Assembly: GCA_017051695.1 (NCBI GenBank)
Contig: JAFIDK010000002.1
Coordinates: forward strand, 372,001-436,000
DNA: 64,000 nt
Source: Algoriphagus aestuarii
GTDB taxonomy: Bacteria; Bacteroidota; Bacteroidia; Cytophagales; Cyclobacteriaceae
Direction: 5' to 3'
Shown: positions 55,384 through 63,946 of the stretch, in pieces
How positions within the stretch are numbered: the first letter of the stretch is position 1
How the letters are laid out: the number at the start of each line of letters is the position of its first letter
Notes under the pieces: model-generated
What the model saw: the letters and a program-made list of their open reading frames with translations, nothing else
What the model was told of the DNA's origin: nothing
Database searches by the model: none
Made by a program: the position numbers and the translations under genes

Positions 55384-55430
55384 AAACCCTGGAAATTCGG
55401 CTTTAAAACTGAATTTCCAGGGTTTTTTTT
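55384..55430. terminator. Strong bidirectional terminator
   Basis: A 15-bp perfect stem (55384-55398 with 55411-55425), a 12-nt loop and a T-run to 55430. It separates convergent operons. Confidence 0.9.
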
Positions 55431-55447
55431 ATATCAAGTATGCCAAT

Positions 55448-56815
55448 TTAAAATACTCCGATAAAGTGGCTTCCGTCCACATTTACTAATTCAGCACCTT
55501 TGGTTACTTCACCGGTTTCTGTATCTACTACATAGATGTTTCCATTTTTACCTACAGGAGCTTGAGTCAAATAGATTTCAGTTCCGTGCACCACGAATCC
55601 CTGGTATTGGAATAGGTAAAAATCTGCTTCGTAAGGAATATCTGTGATTTTCTGAGCTGTTCTAGCCTCTAAATCAACCAAGGCAAAGAATCCTTGAGCC
55701 CCAGCTACACCTTCCTCTGAACTTGCATCACGGTATGCCACTACAGCTTTACCATTTGCAGCAGGTCTCCAGGCTAATATGTATGCATCGTCAGTTCCTA
55801 GGGCATTGTCTAGACTGAAAACATAAGAATTATCATAGTGATTATCAGCGCCTATTTTTAGGATATGAGAACCATTCGGGTCTCCCTGGTTTGCCTGGTA
55901 TACGCTACCCTTGTATTCAAATGAGTTGATGCTGCGGTACCCATTGGTATTTCCATGTCCTACAGTGGATGAAATCACAGTAGGATTCAATAATGATGGG
56001 TAATCCAAAACAATGGTTTTTGAGCCTAAGATTTCGGCATCTCCATCACTTTCCACTGTGGCTGGATCAACTTTGCTTAAACGAGCGCCGATATAGAGTT
56101 TATCTCCGGCAGCATTCAAAGTAGGCATATCGATTCTGGAAACATAGTAGCCATTTGCTTCTTCCTCTTCACTTAATCGAATCACACTTTCTTGAAAATC
56201 TACGATTGTAGAATTAACCAAATCTAAAGTCACAACACCCATTGTCGCTTCAGTTCGGAGGTAGGTATCGTCTGAGCTATCCTCTGGTGTACCCTGATCA
56301 TCAAATAAGTGCTCTGTATCCACATAAACGGCTGCTCCTGTATTGTCTCCGTCAAAAAGTTTGATCCATCTAGGAGCTGAACCAACATAAGGAGCAATAC
56401 TTACTGAAGTACCAGTCTGGGTGAAAGTTTGTCCACCTTTTACGGTGTATTTGGAGTAATTACCTCCGGTATCACCTGCATAGCTGATATTGAAAATCGT
56501 GTTGCCATCTTCAGAAGACTGAAGTCTTGCTGTTCTATTGGAAGGGACAATAAATCCATTGTCAAATGGTGCTATAGAAAAAGTTGGATCTTTGGCTTGG
56601 TCACTCGTCAAGGAATAAATCAATGTTCCTCCATTCCCGTCACCAGGGTTATCTCCCATTTTAGCAGCGGCCACTGTTATCCATCTGGTTTCTTCGACTG
56701 GATCTTCGGGATCAGGAGTCGGATTTGGTTCCGGGTTATCAGTACAGGCTGCCATTAATCCGCTTGCCAATACTACCGAGGTAAGTTTTCTGAAATTGAT
56801 AAAACTTCGTTTCAT
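55448..56815 (-). CDS. DUF4374 domain lipoprotein
   Basis: A 455-residue protein. The lipoprotein signal ends LMAA-C. A Pro/Glu/Asp-rich tether is followed by a DUF4374 beta-propeller-like domain. DUF4374 proteins accompany TonB-dependent siderophore receptors in Bacteroidota, and this one follows such a receptor by 21 bp. It is probably a surface- or periplasm-facing lipoprotein that binds an iron chelate or hands it over; the exact role is unproven. Confidence 0.8.
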   Translation of the reverse strand: MKRSFINFRKLTSVVLASGLMAACTDNPEPNPTPDPEDPVEETRWITVAAAKMGDNPGDGNGGTLIYSLTSDQAKDPTFSIAPFDNGFIVPSNRTARLQSSEDGNTIFNISYAGDTGGNYSKYTVKGGQTFTQTGTSVSIAPYVGSAPRWIKLFDGDNTGAAVYVDTEHLFDDQGTPEDSSDDTYLRTEATMGVVTLDLVNSTIVDFQESVIRLSEEEEANGYYVSRIDMPTLNAAGDKLYIGARLSKVDPATVESDGDAEILGSKTIVLDYPSLLNPTVISSTVGHGNTNGYRSINSFEYKGSVYQANQGDPNGSHILKIGADNHYDNSYVFSLDNALGTDDAYILAWRPAANGKAVVAYRDASSEEGVAGAQGFFALVDLEARTAQKITDIPYEADFYLFQYQGFVVHGTEIYLTQAPVGKNGNIYVVDTETGEVTKGAELVNVDGSHFIGVF

Positions 56816-56836
56816 TGTATAGGTTTTAATAAATGG

Positions 56837-59248
56837 TTAGTAATTGTTGATTCTATAGTTCAGTTTGAGGTAATATGCTCTTCCTGGTTTTTGCACAGAA
56901 AGATTATCGTAGACGGGTTTGTCAAAAATATTTTTGACGTCAAAACTCATCACTAACTTGTTGGAAGGGAAGACGTAGCTAAGTCCTAAATCCTGTGCAA
57001 GTTGTTGAGGAACTTCAAAAAATTCATCCCCTACGGTATTGGAACCTTGCGGAACCAAATAGGAAAATTCATCTGTGAAGTATAATGTATAGAAGAGATT
57101 CAGCCTTGAATTTTCTTGGATCAAATCTTCAAATGAATATCGCATACTGCCATTCATCGTGAAGAATGGAGTATTCGGTACGTCTATTTCTACCCCTCTG
57201 TTGACGATTTTTAGATCAAAGCGGGATACATTGAAATTGATACCAAAATTGTTGTTGAAAGTATAATCCAGCTGTGCTTCGAAACCCTTTGAAGTACCAT
57301 TTCCTTGGTTTTCATAAAGAATGATTTCATCGTTTACATTCAGAGAAGTTTCTATCGGCAAACCGATTCTGTCTTTGATATTCCTTGTAAAGAGGTTGGT
57401 AGAAACCGTGAAATCATGTTTCTTAATACGGAAAGTTCCAAATCGAACTCCGAGGTTAAAATTGTTGCTCAGTTCCGGTCTGATACTTGGATTAGCGACC
57501 ACATTGTCACCATCGTTTCCAAATACCTCACTTTCATTTGGTAATCTGATTGCTTTTTCGGCGGAAGTTAAAAGCGTGACGGTAGGTTTTAAGGCATAAG
57601 AAAGTGTAAAGCCATAGCCTTCATCATTTGTGGTGGCCCTAGTGACATCATCTATGATTTCATTCGTTTCCTGATCGATTTCGGGATCGATATTGATGGT
57701 TTCTTGCTGGTAGTATTTTCCAAAAATATTGGCTTTGAGCCTGTCATTCATCGCATTGAGCTCGTAGGTTAGGGAAACGATGTTTTTTTGCAGATCTCTG
57801 GTACCCTGGAACGTGTTTTCCAAAACAGACCTCAGCACATCACTATCTACTCGATCTATGCCGCTGTAGACATGGTTGAGTAATAGTTTATGATGATTGT
57901 TAATGGTGTAAGACAAACCTGATCGTATAGAGGCTACATCTCTATTGATTGTAGCCAGGGTCGGTCCTCCCTCCTGCTGAGATCTCCAGGGATATTTATA
58001 TTCGTTGCCTCTGAAATCAATGGCTCTTTCACCATTCCAGGCGTAAGCCCAAGCAAGCGTATCGCTGAGCATTCGGTTTCTTTTACCATAAAGTCCATTT
58101 ACATTGAGATCTAACCCTGTTACAAACAGATCTTTCTTTTGGTAAGTCAGGCTCATGAGTTTGGCATCTGATTCCATAAACCTATCCTTGTACGGCATGA
58201 TGGTCATAAAAGCACCATGCTGAATTTCTTTGTAATCACTGGATCCAGTAAAGCCGATAAGGAATTGGTCCGCCCATTTGACATCTGTATAACCGATCTG
58301 AATCATGCCACCGCTAGACCGATAAGCATCATTGAATCTTCTTGCTGTAATTGGTGTCTGCACTCCTCCTAAGCCAGTTACTACTACGCTCCTACCTGAG
58401 ACTTTATAGTCATTGTCAGAATAATTGTGGAAAAGTGATCCTTTTACTGTAAAGCCTGAATCTCTGAATCGATACTGTCCGTTGACACTAGCCTGAAAAG
58501 TGTTGAATGAGCCATAGGAAACGGATGCATTAAAATTGGAACTGGTAGAATTTTGAAGGACTATATTAATAGCCCCACCCAAAGCATCATCAGCCAAATG
58601 TCCAGGTACTACTCCTTTGTATACCTCAATTTCCTTAATCATAGAAGGAGGAATACTATTGAGATTAAATGAGTTGCCATAAGCCGAAATGGGAATCCCA
58701 TCGATAAAAATCCGAACTGCGTTTCCAGACAGGCCATTTAGACTATAATTGACTTCAGAACCTAATCCCCCATTTTGTCGGATTTTAACTCCTACGGTTG
58801 TGTTTAAAAGCTCGTTAGTTTGAATGTTTCTTAAGCTGGCTTCTTTTGTATCAATGACGTTGACGGCAAAGCCTGATTTTTCTACCTGGGTTTTATAAGA
58901 TTCTCCGTAAACCTGAACTTCCTCTAAATTGGTGTCGGCAGATCTTTTCAACATAGTTTTAAGTGATTCGGTGGAAGCACTTATCTCAACATCGAATTCT
59001 TTTTTTTCGATTTCTATGCTTGATACCTGGATACGATATTTTCCAAAAGGAATATCTTCAATCGAATAATTGCCATTCTCATCGGAAAGGCTATGCTTTT
59101 TGACGGCTTGGATATAGACTGTGGCAAATGTGACAGGCCTACCATCTTCGAATTGGAGTTGGCCAGTTAATTTCCCAGTCTGAGCAAAAGAGTTAAAAGA
59201 AATGATCAAAGCCCATCCTAAAAAGCTTAAAAGAAACCCCGTTTTCAT
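56837..59248 (-). CDS. TonB-dependent outer membrane receptor (iron/siderophore type)
   Basis: An 803-residue protein. The signal peptide (about 1-22) is followed by a CarboxypepD_reg-like domain (KLTGQLQFEDGRPVTFATVYIQAV), the plug (SLNGLSGNAVRIFIDGIPISAYG, IEVYKGVVPGHLADDALGGAINIVL) and a 22-strand beta barrel ending in an aromatic-rich strand (RAYYLKLNYRI). It imports an iron complex or similar ligand with TonB energy. An overlapping-dyad operator lies upstream at 59302-59323, and the DUF4374 gene follows in the same operon. Confidence 0.88.
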   Translation of the reverse strand: MKTGFLLSFLGWALIISFNSFAQTGKLTGQLQFEDGRPVTFATVYIQAVKKHSLSDENGNYSIEDIPFGKYRIQVSSIEIEKKEFDVEISASTESLKTMLKRSADTNLEEVQVYGESYKTQVEKSGFAVNVIDTKEASLRNIQTNELLNTTVGVKIRQNGGLGSEVNYSLNGLSGNAVRIFIDGIPISAYGNSFNLNSIPPSMIKEIEVYKGVVPGHLADDALGGAINIVLQNSTSSNFNASVSYGSFNTFQASVNGQYRFRDSGFTVKGSLFHNYSDNDYKVSGRSVVVTGLGGVQTPITARRFNDAYRSSGGMIQIGYTDVKWADQFLIGFTGSSDYKEIQHGAFMTIMPYKDRFMESDAKLMSLTYQKKDLFVTGLDLNVNGLYGKRNRMLSDTLAWAYAWNGERAIDFRGNEYKYPWRSQQEGGPTLATINRDVASIRSGLSYTINNHHKLLLNHVYSGIDRVDSDVLRSVLENTFQGTRDLQKNIVSLTYELNAMNDRLKANIFGKYYQQETINIDPEIDQETNEIIDDVTRATTNDEGYGFTLSYALKPTVTLLTSAEKAIRLPNESEVFGNDGDNVVANPSIRPELSNNFNLGVRFGTFRIKKHDFTVSTNLFTRNIKDRIGLPIETSLNVNDEIILYENQGNGTSKGFEAQLDYTFNNNFGINFNVSRFDLKIVNRGVEIDVPNTPFFTMNGSMRYSFEDLIQENSRLNLFYTLYFTDEFSYLVPQGSNTVGDEFFEVPQQLAQDLGLSYVFPSNKLVMSFDVKNIFDKPVYDNLSVQKPGRAYYLKLNYRINNY

Positions 59249-59301
59249 CTATTGTGATTGTTGATTCGATGTTTACGGATGTAAAAGTACTATTTATTTG
59301 G

Positions 59302-59323
59302 ATTTAGTCTAAATAGTATTTAG
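59302..59323 (-). promoter_or_regulatory. Candidate iron-regulator (DtxR/Fur-type) operator with overlapping dyads
   Basis: ATTTAG-T-CTAAAT (59302-59314) and CTAAAT-AGT-ATTTAG (59309-59323) are two perfect dyads sharing one half-site. They lie where the -33 region would be if TACTTTTA (59289-59282, minus strand) is the -7 box, an arrangement suited to repression. The assignment to an iron-responsive regulator is inference from the downstream TonB receptor. Confidence 0.45.
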
Positions 59324-59412
59324 AAATTATTTAAATAAGATGAGAAAAACAATATGATTGGGGTTTTATTGAAAGGAATTAAATTATTGATCTATAAATA
59401 GTTAATATACAA

Positions 59413-59456
59413 AATGAAAGGGTGAAAATTATTTAAATAATTTTCACCCTTTCATT
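59413..59456 (-). terminator. Perfect 44-bp palindrome after the FrnE gene
   Basis: Two 22-bp arms (59413-59434 with 59435-59456) match without a single mismatch or loop base. It lies 19 bp after the stop codon of the DsbA/FrnE gene and can act as its terminator; the following U-run on the minus strand is short. Confidence 0.6.
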
Positions 59457-59474
59457 GATTTTACAGAATAAATC

Positions 59475-60179
59475 CTAGCAATTCCCGTCCATGTCACAAG
59501 CATTTCCATTTTCACCTGATTGGATTTCAAGGCTATATTCTTGCGAAAATTCAACCCAAGCTTTTTCAAGAGTTTGATCAAAAACTTCATCAGCTTGAGC
59601 ACCAGAAATCCCGAATTTCCTATCTAAAACAAAAAACGGAACACCTTGAACTCCCAATTGTCTAGATTCATAAATATCAAAATCCACTGCCTCTTCAAAT
59701 TGATCTGAATTGATCAGGTTCTTAATTTTCATTGGATCTAAACCCACTTCAGTTCCTAGCTGGATCAAAGTTTCCTCCTTATCGACATTCAGACCTTCAG
59801 TAAAATAAGCCTTCAAAAGTCTTTCTTTCATCTCCCCTCCTTTTTTGGTTTCTTTTGCCAAATGAATCAATCGATGTGCATTTTTGGTATTTGCCATCAC
59901 AGTTTTATCCAAAGAATAATCCAGACCTTCAGACTCAGCCATTTCCTCTACCTGCTTGGTGATTTGAATGGTTTGAGGCATTGACCAGCCTTTGGCTTGG
60001 GATAAATAGTCCAAGGAATTTATGGAAGGATCAGTTACCTGATCAGGATTTAAAAGGAAACTTTTCCATTCTATCTCTACCTGATCTTTATGAGGGAATT
60101 TTTCCAGTGCTTTTTCAAGCTTTCTCTTGCCGATATAGCAAAATGGGCATGCTACATCAGACCATATTTCTATTTTCAT
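59475..60179 (-). CDS. FrnE/DsbA family thioredoxin-fold oxidoreductase
   Basis: A 234-residue protein with a thioredoxin-like fold and a CPFC active site (Cys11, Cys14), the FrnE-like cis-proline region GVQGVPFFVLD, and a short C-terminal Cys pair (CDMDGNC). FrnE proteins are cytoplasmic disulfide isomerases or polyketide-linked oxidoreductases. No signal peptide is seen, so it should be cytoplasmic. It is monocistronic and divergent from the microprotein gene. Confidence 0.85.
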   Translation of the reverse strand: MKIEIWSDVACPFCYIGKRKLEKALEKFPHKDQVEIEWKSFLLNPDQVTDPSINSLDYLSQAKGWSMPQTIQITKQVEEMAESEGLDYSLDKTVMANTKNAHRLIHLAKETKKGGEMKERLLKAYFTEGLNVDKEETLIQLGTEVGLDPMKIKNLINSDQFEEAVDFDIYESRQLGVQGVPFFVLDRKFGISGAQADEVFDQTLEKAWVEFSQEYSLEIQSGENGNACDMDGNC

Positions 60180-60236
60180 AAGATTTTCTTTAACTATGGA
60201 TCAAATACGATTTTTAACAAAAGAGTTCCTTCTGCC

Positions 60237-60392
60237 TTGAAAACGAAAGAATGTCCATCCTGTGCCATGCCTGTAGATGAAAAAGCAAGTGTTTGCCCCA
60301 TCTGTCAATTTGAATTCCCAAAACGCTCACCTTGGATCATTTGGATGGCTATTTTCCTTTTAGTTGTTTGGATTGTATCTTACATTTTATAA
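60237..60392 (+). CDS. Zinc-ribbon membrane microprotein
   Basis: A 51-residue frame starting at TTG 60237. Two CxxC pairs (Cys6/Cys9 in CPSC and Cys20/Cys23 in CPIC) make a zinc ribbon, followed by a C-terminal membrane helix (about 32-50). The frame is open further upstream, but that would run antisense through the FrnE gene, so the TTG is preferred. It ends 12 bp before the aminotransferase gene and is probably co-transcribed with it. Function is unknown. Confidence 0.6.
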   Translation: MKTKECPSCAMPVDEKASVCPICQFEFPKRSPWIIWMAIFLLVVWIVSYIL

Positions 60393-60404
60393 AATCCCAG
60401 GAAT

Positions 60405-61658
60405 ATGAAGAAACGATCTTTTATCAAATCTTTAGCTTTTTTAGGTCTTAGTTCAACCTCCATTTTTAATACAAAGGCAGAAGTGAAAAGTATCAAAGAC
60501 CTGGATTTTTCTGCTCCGGATATTTGGGATCAAATACGGGCTGCTTATAAACTGAAACCTGATTACATCAATCTGGAAAATGGATATTATTGTTTTTTGC
60601 CGGAAGAAACCCTTGATAAATACATTCAGCACTTAAGAGAGGTGAATTACCAGGCTTCCAGTTACATGAGGACTGTACAATGGGAAAATAAGGCGAAATC
60701 TGCTGCGAAAGTAGCGGAACTTGTTGGTGCGGATCCTGAGGAAGTGGTTTTGACAAGAAACACAACAGAATCAATTGATTTGATCATTTCAGGTTATCCA
60801 TGGAAATCAGGGGATGAAGCAATAGTTTCAAATCAGGATTATGGAAGTCTGCTGAATATGTTTGAATTAGCAGAACGAAGGTATGGGATCAAAGTAAAGA
60901 GGATAGACATTCCTATGCATCCGGAGAGTGATGAAGAAATCATTTCGGTTTACGAGAAGGCAATAACTCCTAAAACCAAATTGATGATGGTTCCCCATAT
61001 CGTGAATATTACTGGACACATTTTGCCTGTTAGGAAAATTGCCGACATGGCGCATAGTCATGGGGTGGAGATCATGCTGGATGGAGCCCATGCAGTGGGT
61101 CATTTTGATTTTAATATTTCTGAGTTGGATTGTGACTATTATGGATCCAGTCTTCATAAGTGGCTAAGCGTGCCTTTGGGCTGTGGGATGCTTTATGTCA
61201 AGAAAGGTAAAAGTGAAAAGATCAGACCTTTGCTAGCCCCCTATGAATTGGATCAAAAAACGCTTTTGAATTTAAATCACACCGGTACACATCCTGTTTC
61301 TACTGATTTGGCAGTGATCGATGCAGTTGACTTTCAGCAAAAAATGGGTAGCAAAAGGAAAGAAGATCGATTGAGATACATCCAGAAATATTGGTCAGAC
61401 CAAGTACGTGACTTACCCGGTGTGATCGTAAATACTCCCAGGGATCCTCAGCGTTCTTGTGGCATTGCCAATGTGGGCTTAGAGGCGGTAGAACCCATAG
61501 AAATGGCGAGGATTTTATTGGAAAAATATAAGATCTATACAGTGGGTATCAATGGTGCCGGAGTCCGAGGATGTAGGATCTCTCCCAATGTCTATACCTC
61601 TGAAAAAGATATGGATCAATTTGTAAAGGCAATAAAAGAGATGTCAGGAAATGCTTGA
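60405..61658 (+). CDS. Secreted or exported class V aminotransferase (isopenicillin-N-epimerase-like)
   Basis: A 417-residue PLP enzyme. The N-terminus has an export-signal-like start (KKRSFIKSLAFLGLSS, Tat-like with KR in place of RR). PLP-binding Lys252 is in GSSLHKWLSV and Asp226 in LDGAHAVGHF. Motifs place it among class V aminotransferases, near isopenicillin N epimerases and cysteine-desulfurase-like enzymes. PLP enzymes are usually cytoplasmic, so the signal-like start is unusual. Substrate unknown. Confidence 0.75.
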   Translation: MKKRSFIKSLAFLGLSSTSIFNTKAEVKSIKDLDFSAPDIWDQIRAAYKLKPDYINLENGYYCFLPEETLDKYIQHLREVNYQASSYMRTVQWENKAKSAAKVAELVGADPEEVVLTRNTTESIDLIISGYPWKSGDEAIVSNQDYGSLLNMFELAERRYGIKVKRIDIPMHPESDEEIISVYEKAITPKTKLMMVPHIVNITGHILPVRKIADMAHSHGVEIMLDGAHAVGHFDFNISELDCDYYGSSLHKWLSVPLGCGMLYVKKGKSEKIRPLLAPYELDQKTLLNLNHTGTHPVSTDLAVIDAVDFQQKMGSKRKEDRLRYIQKYWSDQVRDLPGVIVNTPRDPQRSCGIANVGLEAVEPIEMARILLEKYKIYTVGINGAGVRGCRISPNVYTSEKDMDQFVKAIKEMSGNA

Positions 61659-61760
61659 CAGAATTATATTTGGAATGAAAAGTTTATGAGGAATTATCAG
61701 GTGGATTAATGTGGATGGCAGAATAATTGCATTGAAGGCTAAAAAAAATAAAGAATTTAC

Positions 61761-61791
61761 TTGCAATTAGCTTACAAAGCTTTCAAATTTG
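61761..61791 (+). promoter_or_regulatory. Candidate promoter of the arginine leader
   Basis: TTG at 61761-61763, a 20-bp spacer and CAAATTTG at 61784-61791 (one mismatch to TAnnTTTG). The start point would be near 61798, about 7 nt before the leader ORF. Confidence 0.35.
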
Positions 61792-61804
61792 CTCCCCGAA
61801 ACGA

Positions 61805-61924
61805 ATGAACACAATTTCTCACATAACGCCAAGTTCTATTATTGCCCTTCCGGTAGCAATTGTAAAGGCTGTTGTGTCTTTTTTCACTCCGTTGAGGAGG
61901 TATAGGTTCTTTTTCAGGGTTTAA
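61805..61924 (+). CDS. Candidate arginine leader peptide (39 codons)
   Basis: The frame ATG 61805 to TAA 61922-61924 encodes 39 residues ending LRRYRFFFRV. Arginine is encoded four times, always AGG, within the last nine codons. The stop codon lies in the dyad AGGGTT-T-AACCCT (61916-61928), and a GTTTTCC-TACGC-GGAAAAC hairpin (61943-61961) follows. It precedes three arginine genes. Neither hairpin has a T-run, so if it regulates, the mechanism may be translational; translation is unproven. Confidence 0.4.
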   Translation: MNTISHITPSSIIALPVAIVKAVVSFFTPLRRYRFFFRV

Positions 61925-61942
61925 CCCTTATTTGTATACTTC

Positions 61943-61961
61943 GTTTTCCTACGCGGAAAAC
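61943..61961 (+). other. Leader hairpin
   Basis: GTTTTCC (61943-61949) pairs perfectly with GGAAAAC (61955-61961) around TACGC, 18 bp after the leader ORF stop. A second, 5-bp hairpin CCCGA...TCGGG lies at 61999-62014. Confidence 0.45.
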
Positions 61962-62035
61962 ATTCTCGCCTAATTCTTCCTGTTCTATTAATTCATTCCC
62001 CGACATTGATCGGGTAATCCTTCATGCATTCAATC

Positions 62036-62719
62036 ATGGAAAACATATCATTTCAGATCATCATGGCCGAGCCATCCCACAAGAAATATTCTACCATCAT
62101 TACTGATGAGATGGAAAATTCTGCAAAGGCCCGTGGAACTGGTATCGCAAAAAGATCGCCTGCTTATATCGAAACCAAAATGGACGAAGGTAAAGCAGTG
62201 ATTGCCTTAACTCAAGATGGAACTTGGGCGGGCTTCTGTTATATCGAAGCTTGGGGACATGGTAAGTATGTTGCCAATTCTGGTCTGATTGTGGCTCCTG
62301 AATTCAGAAAGTACGGTTTGGCCAGAAAAATCAAGCAGGAAATCTTCAAATTGAGCCGTAAAAAATATCCAGACTCAAAGATCTTTGGTTTAACAACTGG
62401 TGCAGCTGTGATGAAAATCAACTCTGGACTGGGATATATTCCTGTTTCTTATGCTGACTTGACAGATGATAATGAGTTCTGGAAAGGATGCCAAAGCTGT
62501 GTGAATTATGAAATCTTGATGAGCAAACAGCGTCAAAACTGTCTCTGCACGGCAATGTTATATGATCCTGAAGCGAAGAAAAACCATCTGGAAGACATTG
62601 CATTGAGGCAGGATTTCAAAAAAGATCTAAAACTATTTGACCGTTGGGTCAGATTAAAAAAATATGTGATGCTGAAGATCAATAAGTCAAAAGACTCTCT
62701 TTCGAGCATCTTTTTATAA
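62036..62719 (+). CDS. GNAT family N-acetyltransferase, likely N-acetylglutamate synthase of arginine synthesis
   Basis: About 227 residues from the ATG at 62036 (an ATG at 62024 would add four). The GNAT fold is shown by VAPEFRKYGLARKIKQEIF, the acetyl-CoA-binding loop, and GLTTGAAVMKINSGLGYIPV. A Cys-containing C-terminal part (CQSCVNYEIL, QNCLCTAMLYDP) is unusual. Its position as first gene before argG and argC suggests that it makes N-acetylglutamate in place of a classical ArgA, which is inference from context. Confidence 0.75.
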   Translation: MENISFQIIMAEPSHKKYSTIITDEMENSAKARGTGIAKRSPAYIETKMDEGKAVIALTQDGTWAGFCYIEAWGHGKYVANSGLIVAPEFRKYGLARKIKQEIFKLSRKKYPDSKIFGLTTGAAVMKINSGLGYIPVSYADLTDDNEFWKGCQSCVNYEILMSKQRQNCLCTAMLYDPEAKKNHLEDIALRQDFKKDLKLFDRWVRLKKYVMLKINKSKDSLSSIFL

Positions 62720-62752
62720 TATTATTCAAACCGATTTTCTAAAATAAAAGAC

Positions 62753-63946
62753 ATGAAAAAAATTGTTTTAGCCTATAGCGGTGGTTTGGACACCACATTC
62801 TGTGCACTTCACCTGTCCAAAGAACTTGGCTATGAAGTACATGCTGTGTTGGTCAATACAGGCGGATTTTCTTCAGAGGAACTGGAAACAATCCAATCAA
62901 GAGCAGAAAGTCTAGGAATTGCTTCTTTTAAAGTATTGGATGTAGTGGAGAAATACTATCAGGAAGTTATCAAATATCTGGTCTTCGGAAATGTGCTGAA
63001 AAACCAGACTTATCCCCTTTCAGTTTCAGCAGAAAGAATTCTTCAGGCAAAATCCCTGGCTGAATATGCAAAACAAATAGGTGCTAAATCGGTCGCCCAT
63101 GGTTCTACCGGAGCTGGAAATGACCAGGTGCGTTTTGATATGATCTTCCAGACGATCGTTCCGGACATTGAGATTATCACTCCTATTCGGGATCTTAAAT
63201 TGAGTCGTCAGGAAGAAATTGATTATTTGAAAAAGCATGGAGTTTCAATGAACTTCGAAAAAGCAGCTTATTCTATTAACAAAGGAATCTGGGGAACATC
63301 AGTAGGCGGAAAAGAGACTCTTACTTCTTCTGATTATTTGCCCGAATCTGCTTGGCCAACTCAAGTTACAGAAACAGAGCCGAAGGAAATTACTTTGACT
63401 TTCGAAAAAGGCGAATTGACTGGTGTCAATGGAAAATCTTTCGAGCATTCCACAGACGCGATTTTAGAAGTTCAGGCACTGGCTGCTCCATTTGGTATCG
63501 GAAGAGATATTCACGTTGGTGATACGATCATCGGTATTAAAGGAAGAGTGGGCTTTGAGGCTGCAGCTCCTTTGGTAATAATTAAAGGTCACCAATTGCT
63601 TGAAAAGCATACCCTTACCAAGTGGCAGATGTTCTGGAAAAACCAACAAGCAGAATTTTACGGTAACCACCTGCATGAAGGTCATTACCTGGATCCAGTG
63701 ATGAGAAATCTGGAGGCTTTCCTTCAGAGCACCCAGGAATATGTTTCCGGAACGGTAAGAGTTCTTCTTCAGCCATACAGATTTACACTTTTAGGAATCA
63801 TCTCAGAACATGATTTGATGTCCAATAAATTTGGAAGCTATGGAGAAATGAACAAAGGATATACAGCAGATGATGTAAAAGGTTTTACCCGGATTCTGGG
63901 AAATCAAACTGCAATCTTCCACAAGGTAAACAGTGAAAATGAATAA
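62753..63946 (+). CDS. argG: Argininosuccinate synthase
   Basis: A 397-residue enzyme that joins citrulline and aspartate with ATP. The ATP-PPase loop AYSGGLDTTFC is at residues 6-16; VAHGSTGAGNDQVRFD carries the substrate-binding residues, and the rest aligns with ArgG over its full length. The gene follows the GNAT gene by 33 bp and overlaps argC by 8 bp. Confidence 0.95.
   Translation: MKKIVLAYSGGLDTTFCALHLSKELGYEVHAVLVNTGGFSSEELETIQSRAESLGIASFKVLDVVEKYYQEVIKYLVFGNVLKNQTYPLSVSAERILQAKSLAEYAKQIGAKSVAHGSTGAGNDQVRFDMIFQTIVPDIEIITPIRDLKLSRQEEIDYLKKHGVSMNFEKAAYSINKGIWGTSVGGKETLTSSDYLPESAWPTQVTETEPKEITLTFEKGELTGVNGKSFEHSTDAILEVQALAAPFGIGRDIHVGDTIIGIKGRVGFEAAAPLVIIKGHQLLEKHTLTKWQMFWKNQQAEFYGNHLHEGHYLDPVMRNLEAFLQSTQEYVSGTVRVLLQPYRFTLLGIISEHDLMSNKFGSYGEMNKGYTADDVKGFTRILGNQTAIFHKVNSENE

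Larger units (their letters stand above)
61659..62035. other. Leader region of the arginine genes
   Basis: About 370 bp before the GNAT gene. It contains a possible promoter (TTG 61761-61763, N20, CAAATTTG 61784-61791), an arginine-rich leader ORF (61805-61924) and hairpins at 61916-61928, 61943-61961 and 61998-62014. See the separate entries. Confidence 0.4.
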
